A DNA stretch of 64,000 nucleotides from SCGC-AG-212-J23 sp035762345. GTDB taxonomy: Bacteria > Pseudomonadota > Gammaproteobacteria > Burkholderiales > SG8-39. The stretch spans positions 13,930 to 77,929 of the forward strand of contig DASTPE010000082.1 in NCBI GenBank assembly GCA_035762345.1, in the 5' to 3' direction. Position numbers and translations under genes: made by a program. The notes below the pieces were generated by a model. That model did not search any database. It was not told where the DNA came from and was given only the letters and a program-made list of their open reading frames with translations. This document shows, piece by piece, positions 8,022-15,919 of the stretch (positions within the stretch are counted from its first letter, which is position 1; every line of letters begins with the position of its first letter).

Positions 8022-9856
8022 GCCCTCTTCTTGTCTAGCCCCCGAAAGCCCCGTTTCAAGTGCACTAGCAACAACGAAATTGCCGCCGGCGTCACGCCGG
8101 AAATGCGTGCCGCTTGGCCCACGGTTTCGGGGCGATGGCGGTTCAGCTTTTGCTGCACTTCCGTGGATAGTCCCCGAACTTCCCGATAATCCATATCGAG
8201 CGGCAGCGCACGGGACTCCAAGTCCGCACGCCGGGCCACTTCCTCGCGCTGGCGCAGGATGTAGCCCTCGTACTTGGCTTGGATCTCAACTTGCTCTGCC
8301 ACTGTTGGGTCATCAACGGGGTCGGTTACAACGTCGTGATACCGCACCTCTGGACGTTTTAGAGCTTCATAAATTAGCCGATTTTCAAGATGGCTAGCGC
8401 TTACATACAAGCGTTTCAATCGAGCGGTCTCGTTGGCCACGGCGTCTCGCTTCCGATTGAAAGCATCCCAGCGCGCATCCGATACGAGGCCGAGTCGGTA
8501 GCCGATCTCCGTCAGCCGAAGATCGGCGTTGTCTTCACGCAGCATGAGCCGATACTCGGCGCGACTAGTGAACATGCGGTAGGGCTCGGAGACCCCCCGT
8601 GTAACTAGGTCGTCCACCAGGACTCCTAGGTAAGCCTCGTCGCGCTTCGGGCACCAAGGGTCCCGCTCCAAAGAATGCAGCCCGGCATTCAATCCCGCTA
8701 GCAATCCCTGGGCTGCGGCCTCTTCATAGCCGGTGGTTCCGTTGATCTGTCCGGCGAAATAGAGTCCGGCAACCGCCTTGGTTTCTAGCGAGCTCTTTAG
8801 GTTTCGTGGATCGAAGTAGTCGTATTCGATGGCGTAGCCCGGGCGGGTAATGTGCGCACGCTCCAGCCCTCGGATCGAACGGACGAGTTCCACCTGGATG
8901 TCAAACGGAAGGCTGGTCGAGATCCCGTTCGGGTAGATCTCGTTCGTGGTCAAGCCCTCCGGCTCGAGGAAAATCTGGTGGCTCGGCTTGCCCGCGAAAC
9001 GATGGACCTTGTCCTCAATCGACGGGCAGTAGCGCGGGCCGACGCCTTGGATCACGCCGGTAAACATCGGCGAGCGATCCAAGCCGGCACGGATGATCTC
9101 GTGGGTTCGCGTATTCGTGTGCGTGATCCAGCACGGCAGCTGTCGAGGATGCATCTCGCGCCGACCGATAAACGAGAACACAGGCTCGGGAACGTCTCCC
9201 GGCTGCTCTTCCAGCCCATCGAAGTCAATCGTCCGGGCGTCAAGCCGGGGTGGCGTTCCGGTCTTCAGCCGACCCACTGGAAGCTTCATCTCCCGCAGCT
9301 TGGCCGCCAGTGCAATCGCTGCCGGGTCGCCGGCCCGGCCAGCCTGGTAGTTCCGCAGGCCAACGTGGATCAGCCCGGAAAGGAAAGTGCCAGTGGTGAG
9401 CACAACCGCTCGGGCGCGAAACTTGAGCCCCAACTGGGTGACAACCCCTGCGGCTTCATCGCCCTCAAGCACGATGTCGTCCACGGGCTGCTGGAAAAGC
9501 CAAAGGTTGGGTTGCGTTTCGAGTCGGCGGCGAATGGCCTGCCGATAAAGCACGCGGTCGGCTTGGGCCCTCGTGGCGCGAACTGCGGGGCCTTTCGACG
9601 CGTTCAGCGTACGAAACTGGATGCCAGCCTCGTCTGTGGCGAACGCCATCGCGCCATCGAGAGCATCGATTTCCCTCACAAGGTGCCCTTTGCCGATACC
9701 ACCGATCGAGGGGTTGCACGACATCTGGCCCAACGTTTCGATGCTGTGCGTGAGGAGGAGGGTGCGGCACCCCAGGCGGGAAGCAGCCAGCGCGGCCTCG
9801 GTGCCGGCGTGCCCGCCGCCGACGACGATCACATCAAACGTCTGGGGGAACAGCAT
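8018..9856 (-). CDS. mnmG: tRNA uridine-34 5-carboxymethylaminomethyl modification enzyme MnmG
   Basis: FAD-dependent partner of MnmE (also in this window), forming cmnm5U34 in tRNA wobble positions. The FAD-binding GGGHAGTEAA is at residues 13-22 and the substrate-side Cys lies in SCNPSIGGIGKGHLVREIDA. The C-terminal helical domain is complete. I take the ATG at 9854-9856 (MLFPQTFDVIVVGGG, 612 residues); the frame stays open to a GTG at 9886, but that lies inside a parS site and adds residues the family lacks. Confidence 0.96.
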   Translation of the reverse strand: MLFPQTFDVIVVGGGHAGTEAALAASRLGCRTLLLTHSIETLGQMSCNPSIGGIGKGHLVREIDALDGAMAFATDEAGIQFRTLNASKGPAVRATRAQADRVLYRQAIRRRLETQPNLWLFQQPVDDIVLEGDEAAGVVTQLGLKFRARAVVLTTGTFLSGLIHVGLRNYQAGRAGDPAAIALAAKLREMKLPVGRLKTGTPPRLDARTIDFDGLEEQPGDVPEPVFSFIGRREMHPRQLPCWITHTNTRTHEIIRAGLDRSPMFTGVIQGVGPRYCPSIEDKVHRFAGKPSHQIFLEPEGLTTNEIYPNGISTSLPFDIQVELVRSIRGLERAHITRPGYAIEYDYFDPRNLKSSLETKAVAGLYFAGQINGTTGYEEAAAQGLLAGLNAGLHSLERDPWCPKRDEAYLGVLVDDLVTRGVSEPYRMFTSRAEYRLMLREDNADLRLTEIGYRLGLVSDARWDAFNRKRDAVANETARLKRLYVSASHLENRLIYEALKRPEVRYHDVVTDPVDDPTVAEQVEIQAKYEGYILRQREEVARRADLESRALPLDMDYREVRGLSTEVQQKLNRHRPETVGQAARISGVTPAAISLLLVHLKRGFRGLDKKRA

Positions 9857-9879
9857 GGGGTGCGAAATTTTACGCGATG

Positions 9880-9893
9880 GTTCCACGTGAAAC
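9880..9893. promoter_or_regulatory. parS site 1 (ParB loading site)
   Basis: GTTCCACGTGAAAC, a 13-of-14 match to a perfect inverted repeat around the core CACGTG. This is the known bacterial parS consensus (TGTTNCACGTGNAACA). It lies 23 bases upstream of the mnmG start codon and about 6 kb from the candidate oriC, with its cognate parA and parB genes 2.5-4 kb away. Confidence 0.93.
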
Positions 9894-9907
9894 TACTTGC
9901 GTTCGAC

Positions 9908-9921
9908 GTTCCACGTGGAAC
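9908..9921. promoter_or_regulatory. parS site 2 (ParB loading site)
   Basis: GTTCCACGTGGAAC, a perfect 14-base palindrome of the parS type, 28 bases from site 1 (start to start). Other CACGTG hexamers in the window (for example near 34375) lack the flanking GTT/AAC arms, so these two are the only good sites seen. Confidence 0.94.
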
Positions 9922-9977
9922 GATGGCTCTTTGCTGCATTGCAGCATAGACCTCGCTCGGGCCTGGCTGGCTTCGCG

Positions 9978-10002
9978 GCGCGGCCGCCGATGCGGCCGGC
10001 GC
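9978..10002 (-). terminator. GC-rich stem-loop after pckG (possible terminator)
   Basis: Inverted repeat GGCCGC/GCGGCC (9982-9987 with 9992-9997, loop CGAT), extended by GCGC/GCGC with one bulged base. It starts 8 bases past the pckG stop codon. No T-tract follows, so it is at best an atypical or Rho-assisted terminator separating pckG from the parS/mnmG region. Confidence 0.35.
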
Positions 10003-10010
10003 GCTTTCTG

Positions 10011-11858
10011 CTAAGCCGCCAGTTCTTCGTGCATACGGCCGCGCCGAGCTTCAAGCGCCGGGGGCAGTCGCGCGCCGAGCTTCGCGAAGAGTTCGTCGTG
10101 CGAGTGCAGCTCGTCCTTCCACGCTGCCGAATCGATACGAGTGAGCTCGGCGAAACGGGCAGCGGTCATCTTTTCGAGGCCACTCCAGTTGAGATCCTCG
10201 TAACGCGGCATTACCCCGAGAGCGGTTTCAGCGCCCTGACCACCGCCCTGGCAGCGCTCCACGATCCACGCAAGCACGCGCATGTTCTCGCTGAAGCCGG
10301 GCCACAGAAACTTCCCACTCGCGTCGCGCCTGAACCAGTTTACGCGAAAGATTTTCGGAGGGTGCGTCACCGCCCGTCCCATCTTCAGCCAGTGGGCGAA
10401 ATAGTCGCCCATGTTGTATCCGCAGAAAGCGAGCATGGCCATAGGGTCGCGGCGCACGACGCCCACCTTGCCGGTAATTGCCGCTGTCGTTTCTGACCCG
10501 AGCGTTGCCGCCATATAAACGCCCTCTTCCCAGCTCGGCGCCTCGACGACAAGCGGTACGGTGGTGGAGCGGCGGCCACCGAAGATGAAGGCCGAGATGG
10601 GCACTCCGGCCGGGTCCTCCCAGGCGGGATCCATCGAGGGGCATTGCGCTGCCGGCACGGTGAAGCGCGCGTTGGGGTGCGCCGCGAGCCGGCCCTTCTT
10701 GCCGTCCTCCGGTGTCCACGGCTTGCCCTGCCAGTCAGTGAGGCAAGCCGGCGGTTCTTCTGTCATCCCTTCCCACCAAACGTCGCCTTCGGGCGTGAGC
10801 GCAACATTGGTGAAAATCACATTGCAATGCAGCATTTTCATCGCGTTCGGATTCGTCTGGTGCGAAGTTCCGGGCGCGACGCCAAACAGCCCGTATTCCG
10901 GGTTAATGGCGCGCAAGCGCCCGTCGCCAGCGGGCTTGATCCAGGCGATGTCCTCTCCGATCGTGGTCACCTTCCAGCCAGCGAACCCGGCTGGCGGAAT
11001 GAGCATCGCGAGATTGGTCTTGCCGCACGCTGAGGGGAAGGCCGCGGCAACATAGGTCTTCTCCCCCGAGGGAGCCTGAACTCCCAGGATCAGCATGTGC
11101 TCGGCGAGCCAGCCTTCGTCGCGCGCCATCACCGAAGCGATACGCAGCGCGAGACACTTCTTGCCGAGGAGCGCGTTGCCGCCGTAGCCCGATCCGTACG
11201 ACCAGATCTCGCGCGTCTCGGGGAAGTGCACTATCCACTTCTCCCGCTCGTTGGATGGCCAGGCGACGTCCTCTTGTCCGGGGCCAAGCGGCATTCCCAC
11301 CGAATGCACGCAGGGGACGAAAGCGCCTTCCTCGCCGAGCCATTCGGCGACCTCGCGTCCCATGCGCGTCATGATGCGCATGTTGACCGCTACGTATGCC
11401 GAGTCTGAGATCTCGACGCCGACCTGTGCGATCGGCGAACCGATAGGCCCCATCGAGAAGGGCATCACGTACATCGTGCGCCCGCGCATGCAACCGTCGA
11501 AGAGGTGCTTAAGCGTCGCGCGCATCTCGCGCGGTTCTAACCAGTTGTTCGTCGGGCCGGCGTCTTCCTTCTTTTCACTGCAGATGAACGTCCGATCCTC
11601 CATGCGCGCAACATCGCTGGGATGCGAACGCGCCAGGTAGGAGCCCGGTCGCAGCTCCGGACTCAATCGAATAAATGTGCCGCTTGCAACAAGCCCTCCG
11701 CACAGCCGGTCGTACTCCGCATCCGAGCCGTCACACCACGCGACGCGCTCCGGCTTCGCCAGGCGCGCCACCTCCGAAACCCATTGCCGCAGGGCCCGAT
11801 GACGCACCCATGAAGGGGCATTCGGGGGTTGGATGGGGGTAGTGCCGGGCGCATTCAT
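10011..11858 (-). CDS. pckG: phosphoenolpyruvate carboxykinase (GTP)
   Basis: Converts oxaloacetate plus GTP to PEP, CO2 and GDP; the entry step of gluconeogenesis. 615 residues from the ATG at 11856-11858 (MNAPGTTPIQPP), preceded by GGAG. The family P-loop with the hyper-reactive cysteine, FPSACGKTNLAML, is at residues 274-286. NMRIMTRMG, YGSGYGGNALLGKKC and FGGRRSTTVPLV are further GTP-PEPCK signatures. It is unrelated to the ATP-type PckA. A TTG at 11882 extends the frame but adds non-conserved residues. It appears to be transcribed on its own. Confidence 0.96.
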   Translation of the reverse strand: MNAPGTTPIQPPNAPSWVRHRALRQWVSEVARLAKPERVAWCDGSDAEYDRLCGGLVASGTFIRLSPELRPGSYLARSHPSDVARMEDRTFICSEKKEDAGPTNNWLEPREMRATLKHLFDGCMRGRTMYVMPFSMGPIGSPIAQVGVEISDSAYVAVNMRIMTRMGREVAEWLGEEGAFVPCVHSVGMPLGPGQEDVAWPSNEREKWIVHFPETREIWSYGSGYGGNALLGKKCLALRIASVMARDEGWLAEHMLILGVQAPSGEKTYVAAAFPSACGKTNLAMLIPPAGFAGWKVTTIGEDIAWIKPAGDGRLRAINPEYGLFGVAPGTSHQTNPNAMKMLHCNVIFTNVALTPEGDVWWEGMTEEPPACLTDWQGKPWTPEDGKKGRLAAHPNARFTVPAAQCPSMDPAWEDPAGVPISAFIFGGRRSTTVPLVVEAPSWEEGVYMAATLGSETTAAITGKVGVVRRDPMAMLAFCGYNMGDYFAHWLKMGRAVTHPPKIFRVNWFRRDASGKFLWPGFSENMRVLAWIVERCQGGGQGAETALGVMPRYEDLNWSGLEKMTAARFAELTRIDSAAWKDELHSHDELFAKLGARLPPALEARRGRMHEELAA

Positions 11859-11883
11859 CGCTTGCTCACTCCAGAAAGGCAAA

Positions 11884-11905
11884 CGGCCCAGCGCGGGCTG
11901 GGCCG
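11884..11905 (-). promoter_or_regulatory. stem-loop in the pckG leader
   Basis: Perfect 9-bp inverted repeat CGGCCCAGC/GCTGGGCCG with a 4-base loop, ending 26 bases upstream of the pckG ATG. On the pckG strand it is followed by TTTGCCTTT, a weak U-tract. It could be a 5'-UTR structure or attenuator. The rest of 11859-12151, between mnmE and pckG, holds nothing else I can name. Confidence 0.3.
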
Positions 11906-12151
11906 GATCGCACGCAGAGTACTGTGCTCAAGGGATTCTAGCACCGGGTCCCAGCTCGCCGTGTTGGGCCCATTCAGCCTACGTGCAGAATAAATGCGTC
12001 TAAACAAAAGCTTAGCGCACTCTAAACGGAGACCGAAGAGCCGTGCAAAGCGAAACGGAAGCGGTAGTCCCGAGGCTCAAGCCGGCACGTAGCGAAGGCA
12101 ATGGTACGCAGAGCGCGAGCGCTGGATTGGTCCAGCGGTCGCGCCCCGCCC

Positions 12152-13474
12152 TCATTTCCCGATGCAAAACCGGGCGAAGATTTCGCCGAGCAGGTCGTCG
12201 GCACTGAATTCCCCGGTGATCGAGCCGAGCGCGGCGTGCGCGAGGCGCAGCTCCTCGGCGAAAAACTCCCAGCGCCGGCTTTCCCGCGCCGCGGCGTCGA
12301 GATGGGCGCGCGCCCGCTCAAGCGCCCTGAGGTGGCGTTCGCGTGCGAGGAAAACCGGCTCGCCGCTCGAGGACCAGCCTGCCGCTTCGAGAATTGTCCG
12401 CCGTAGCTGCTCGATCCCTTGCCCCGTCTTCGCCGAGACTGCAAGCGCACCGGCCGGGGCGACAAATCCGGGCGCGAGATCGGTCTTGTTGTAGACCTCG
12501 ATGACCGGAACCCGCCTTGGCAGATTTTCGATCTCTTCCTTGCCCCGGGGCGCATCGAAGACCGCGATCACCGCGTCGGCGCGCTCCAGCTCGCGCTGCG
12601 CGCGCTCGACACCGATGCGCTCGACGAGGTCGGTGGACGAGCGCAAACCCGCGGTATCCACCAGCACCAGAGGAACGCCTTCGATCTGGATCGGCTCACG
12701 CAGCGCGTCGCGCGTCGTGCCGGCAACCGGCGTGACAATCGCGCGCTCGTCGCCCGCGAGACGATTGAGCAGGCTCGACTTGCCGACGTTTGGGCGCCCG
12801 GCGAGCACGACGTGAATGCCGCTGCGCAGCAGGCTTCCCTGACGGCTTTTGGCAATCACGTCTTCGAGCGCGGCGCGCACCGTGCCGAGCCTCCCGGCAG
12901 CATCCTCGCGATGCAAAGCGTCGACTTCCTCTTCGGGAAAGTCGAGCATCGCCTCTGTGAGCGCCCGCAACTCCGTCAGCTGGGACTGAAGCGCAGCAAG
13001 CGCCGTGGAAAACTCGCCCGCGAGCGAGCGCAAAGCCGAGCGAGCTGCTTCGCGGCTCGCGGCGTCGATGAGGTCGGCGACCGCCTCGGCTTGCGCGAGG
13101 TCCAGCTTGCCCTCAAGAAAGGCGCGGCGCGTGAACTCGCCGGGCTCGGCGAGGCGCGCGCCCGCGTCCACGCACGCCGAGAGCAAAGCGTGCATCACCA
13201 CCGGGCCGCCATGACCCTGCAACTCGAGCACCGGCTCGCCCGTATAAGAGTGCGGCTCGGGGAAATACAGCGCGATACCTTCGTCGAGCGCCTCGCCGCG
13301 CACGTCCCGAAAAATTGCATGCGTCGCATGCCGCGGTTCGGGCAGACGGCCGACGATGCTTCTGGCGATCGCCGGAGCGCGTGGGCCTGAAAGCCGCAGC
13401 ACCCCGATGCCGCCGCGACCTGCCGGGGTGGCGATCGCGACGATGGTATCGCGAGTCAATTCATCGCTTGGCAT
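12152..13474 (-). CDS. mnmE: tRNA modification GTPase MnmE
   Basis: Works with MnmG on wobble uridine of tRNA. 440 residues in three parts: an N-terminal tetrahydrofolate-binding domain (about 1-120), helical segments, and an inserted Ras-like G domain. The G1 motif GRPNVGKS is at 226-233, DTAGLR at 273-278, and NKTD follows. The C-terminal FCIGK (436-440) is the conserved catalytic-cysteine tail. The first 14 bases overlap the end of yidC. Confidence 0.97.
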   Translation of the reverse strand: MPSDELTRDTIVAIATPAGRGGIGVLRLSGPRAPAIARSIVGRLPEPRHATHAIFRDVRGEALDEGIALYFPEPHSYTGEPVLELQGHGGPVVMHALLSACVDAGARLAEPGEFTRRAFLEGKLDLAQAEAVADLIDAASREAARSALRSLAGEFSTALAALQSQLTELRALTEAMLDFPEEEVDALHREDAAGRLGTVRAALEDVIAKSRQGSLLRSGIHVVLAGRPNVGKSSLLNRLAGDERAIVTPVAGTTRDALREPIQIEGVPLVLVDTAGLRSSTDLVERIGVERAQRELERADAVIAVFDAPRGKEEIENLPRRVPVIEVYNKTDLAPGFVAPAGALAVSAKTGQGIEQLRRTILEAAGWSSSGEPVFLARERHLRALERARAHLDAAARESRRWEFFAEELRLAHAALGSITGEFSADDLLGEIFARFCIGK

Positions 13475-15101
13475 GGGCAGGCTTGTCGCGGTCGAACATG
13501 CGCTGGATCTGCCATTGCTGGGCGATGGAAAGAATGTTGTTGACCAGCCAGTAGAGCACGAGGCCGGCCGGGAAGAAAAAGAAGAAGATACTGAAGACGA
13601 ACGGCATGATCTGCATTACACGAGCCTGCACCGGGTCAGGCGGCACGGGATTCATCCGCGTCTGCAGTACCATCGTCGCCGTCATCAGGATGGGCAGGAC
13701 GTAGTAGGGGTCGAGCGCAGACAGGTCCTTGATCCACAGCATGAACGGCGCGTGGCGCAATTCGATGGCCGCGAGCAGCACCCAGTACAGGGCAATGAAC
13801 ACCGGGATCTGCACCAGGATGGGGAAGCAGCCCCCGAGCGGGTTGATCTTCTCGGTCTTGTAGAGCTCCATCATCGCCTGATTCATCTTCTGCCGGTCGT
13901 GCGCGTACATCTCGCGCAGCTTCTGCAGCCTGGGCGTGATCAGCTTCATCTTCGCCATCGACTTGTAGCTCGCGGCCGAGAGGGGAAAAAAGAGGAGCTT
14001 GATGAGCACCGTGAGCAGGATGATCGCGACACCCCAGTTGCCCGACAGCGCGTGAAACTTCTCCAGCAACCAGAACAGCGGCCAGGCGATGATCGCAAGC
14101 CAGCCGTAATCGACCACCAGGTCGAGGCCCGGTGCGGCCGCCTGTAGGCGGCGCTGCTCCTGCGGCCCGACATAGAGCGGTACCTTAACCGCCGCGCTGG
14201 CGCCCGGCGCCACGCTCACCGGCACCATCGCCCGGGCGGCGTAGCTGCCGTCGGGGCGTTTCTCGGCTACGTAATCGCGCTGCAACCCTTGCGGGGGCAG
14301 CCACGCCGAGACGAAATAGTGCTGCACGAACGCGAGCCAGCCGTTGGTCGCCTGCTTGACGTAATCCCCCTTACCCTTGTCCAGGTCCGAGAGATGGATC
14401 TTCTCGAACTTGCGCTCATCGGTGTACACGGCGAAGCCGATAAAGCTCTGCGCGCCGAAAGTCTGCGCGACCGTATTCGTGTTCGTTTCCGGCTTGCCGT
14501 CATGCGTAAGCTGGAAGTAAGCATAAGCGGCCACTGGCGCGGCGCCGGGATTGCGCACCTCTAGGGCCACGTCGACGACGTAGCTGTTGCGCTTGAAGGT
14601 GTAGCTCTTGCGTACTTCGATTCCTTCCCTGCCAGTGGCGACAAGCTGTACTGCCACTTCGTCGCGGCCTGGGGCGAGTTCCCGTTCTCCCGGCTCGGCG
14701 CGCCACAGCGTACGGTGGTTCGGTCCGCCCTCGCCGGCGAGGCCGCTTTGCGCTTCGTACTGACGCTCGGAGCCCAACAGCACGAGATTCCTAGAAAGGT
14801 CATTGGAGTCCTTGTGGCGCACAAGCTCTAAACGCTTCAGCGTCCCGCCGAGCGTGTCGATCTCGGCCGCGACGAGGTCTGTGCTCACGCGTACCACCTC
14901 GCCCTTTGCCGCCTCGGCGCCGGGGACGGCCGCCGACGGTTTGGCGGCGGGCGGCGCCGGTTTGGCCGGCGCAGCTACGCCCTCTTGCTCCGTCGGCGCC
15001 GTGGGTGCCGGCTTCGGGCGCTTCTCCTTCTCCCATGCCTCCCAAAGCATGAGAAGCGAGAAGCTGAAGATCACGAGGAGAATCAGCCTTTGCGTATCCA
15101 T
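13461..15101 (-). CDS. yidC: membrane protein insertase YidC
   Basis: Inner-membrane insertase and chaperone. 546 residues in the gram-negative layout: one N-terminal membrane segment (MDTQRLILLVIFSFSLLML), a Pro/Ala/Lys-rich linker, a large periplasmic beta-sandwich (about 60-340), then the five-helix core. The end of the core reads FPAGLVLYWLVNNILSIAQQ, the family signature. The gene sits in the standard rpmH-rnpA-yidD-yidC-mnmE cluster, 3 bases after yidD. Confidence 0.97.
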   Translation of the reverse strand: MDTQRLILLVIFSFSLLMLWEAWEKEKRPKPAPTAPTEQEGVAAPAKPAPPAAKPSAAVPGAEAAKGEVVRVSTDLVAAEIDTLGGTLKRLELVRHKDSNDLSRNLVLLGSERQYEAQSGLAGEGGPNHRTLWRAEPGERELAPGRDEVAVQLVATGREGIEVRKSYTFKRNSYVVDVALEVRNPGAAPVAAYAYFQLTHDGKPETNTNTVAQTFGAQSFIGFAVYTDERKFEKIHLSDLDKGKGDYVKQATNGWLAFVQHYFVSAWLPPQGLQRDYVAEKRPDGSYAARAMVPVSVAPGASAAVKVPLYVGPQEQRRLQAAAPGLDLVVDYGWLAIIAWPLFWLLEKFHALSGNWGVAIILLTVLIKLLFFPLSAASYKSMAKMKLITPRLQKLREMYAHDRQKMNQAMMELYKTEKINPLGGCFPILVQIPVFIALYWVLLAAIELRHAPFMLWIKDLSALDPYYVLPILMTATMVLQTRMNPVPPDPVQARVMQIMPFVFSIFFFFFPAGLVLYWLVNNILSIAQQWQIQRMFDRDKPAHAKR

Positions 15102-15104
15102 GGC

Positions 15105-15317
15105 CTACGGGACAGGATCGTGACCGCCCGGATGCCAGGGGCCGCAGCGGCATACGCGGCGCGCAGCGAGCCAGCCGCCGCGCCAGAATCCGTGCCGGCG
15201 CAACGCATCCTCCGTGTAATGTGAGCAACTCGGGTAGAAACGGCACGCGGACGGCAACAAAGGCCGCACACACCAGCGATAGGCGACGAGCAAGAAGCAC
15301 AGCGCGCGCACCGTCAT
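15105..15317 (-). CDS. yidD: membrane protein insertion efficiency factor YidD
   Basis: Small amphipathic protein thought to help YidC/Sec insertion. 70 residues. The family signature is clear: YRWCVRPLLPSACRFYPSCS, with Cys residues and the PSCS-Y pattern, followed by the G-WL-RR-C-PW-PGG-DP ending. The ATG shares one base with the rnpA stop (TAATG). Normal length. Confidence 0.94.
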   Translation of the reverse strand: MTVRALCFLLVAYRWCVRPLLPSACRFYPSCSHYTEDALRRHGFWRGGWLAARRVCRCGPWHPGGHDPVP

Positions 15318-15637
15318 TAGGCGAGCCTGCCAAAAATCTCACGCAGGCGGGCGACCATCTGCGCCGAAGGCTTCACACCGTACGGCGGGCGCACCAGCAC
15401 GTCGACTGGGCCGAGCCGCTCCTGCTCCAGCCGGAAGGCCTCGCGGATGCAACGCTTGATGCGATTGCGCACGACAGCGCGCGCCGCGTGCCTGCGTGAG
15501 ATGAGCACGCCGAGCCGCGCCGCTCCGCTGTCGCGTCGCCCCACATACATGGTGTAACCGTCAAGTTTGCGCCGCGCACCGTGTCGCAGCAGCCGTTCGA
15601 AGTCGGCCTTTAGCGTCAGCCGGCGCGCGGCATCCAG
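15317..15637 (-). CDS. rnpA: ribonuclease P protein component; start codon non-canonical or uncertain
   Basis: Protein subunit of RNase P, which matures tRNA 5' ends. The RNR signature RNRIKRCIREAF is intact, and the upstream part RRLTLKADFERLLRHG matches the family N-terminal helix. No ATG, GTG or TTG exists in this frame between the stop upstream (about 15850) and the internal ATG at 15548-15550, which would remove about 30 conserved residues. I draw the start at the CTG at 15635-15637 (106 residues). The conserved Phe just upstream suggests the true start could be earlier, even inside rpmH. A base-call error is also possible. Confidence 0.8.
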   Translation of the reverse strand: MDAARRLTLKADFERLLRHGARRKLDGYTMYVGRRDSGAARLGVLISRRHAARAVVRNRIKRCIREAFRLEQERLGPVDVLVRPPYGVKPSAQMVARLREIFGRLA

Positions 15638-15660
15638 TCCGAAGCGCTTGCGGGCCGCGG

Positions 15661-15801
15661 CTACAGCCCGAGCCGACGCCTGCCGCGAGCGCGTCGGTTC
15701 CGCAGCACCTTGCGGCCGCCGGCAGTGCGGCTGCGCACGCGAAAACCGTGACGCCGCGCGCGCCGAGTCTTGGAAGGTTGGTAAGTCCGTTTTGTCGCCA
15801 T
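15661..15801 (-). CDS. rpmH: 50S ribosomal protein L34
   Basis: 46-residue, highly basic ribosomal protein beginning MATKRTYQPSKTRRARRHGF, an unmistakable L34 sequence. Start ATG at 15799-15801, stop TAG at 15661-15663. It is the first gene of the rpmH-rnpA-yidD-yidC-mnmE cluster and has a strong promoter upstream (15825-15854). It lies back-to-back with dnaA. Confidence 0.96.
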   Translation of the reverse strand: MATKRTYQPSKTRRARRHGFRVRSRTAGGRKVLRNRRARGRRRLGL

Positions 15802-15824
15802 CAGCCGGTCCGAAAAAGGGCGGT

Positions 15825-15854
15825 ATTAGAGCGTGCGCGTGCGCGCATTGTCAA
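15825..15854 (-). promoter_or_regulatory. sigma-70 promoter of rpmH
   Basis: On the minus strand TTGACA (15849-15854, 6/6) and TCTAAT (15825-15830, 5/6) are separated by 18 bases and point toward rpmH, whose ATG is 24 bases past the -10. A DnaA box begins 7 bases upstream of the -35, so DnaA may influence both this promoter and dnaA. Confidence 0.7.
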
Positions 15855-15860
15855 TTCGTC

Positions 15861-15869
15861 TGTGGATAA
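15861..15869 (-). promoter_or_regulatory. DnaA box in the dnaA/rpmH intergenic region
   Basis: TGTGGATAA, the exact complement of the consensus DnaA box TTATCCACA. It lies 51 bases upstream of the dnaA start codon, a usual place for DnaA autoregulation, and could also be part of a bipartite origin. It is the only perfect box I found near the origin. Confidence 0.85.
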
Positions 15870-15919
15870 GGCATGCCTAAGAAGGTAAAATTCCAATTCG
15901 CTTTCGACCCAACGAAAAG

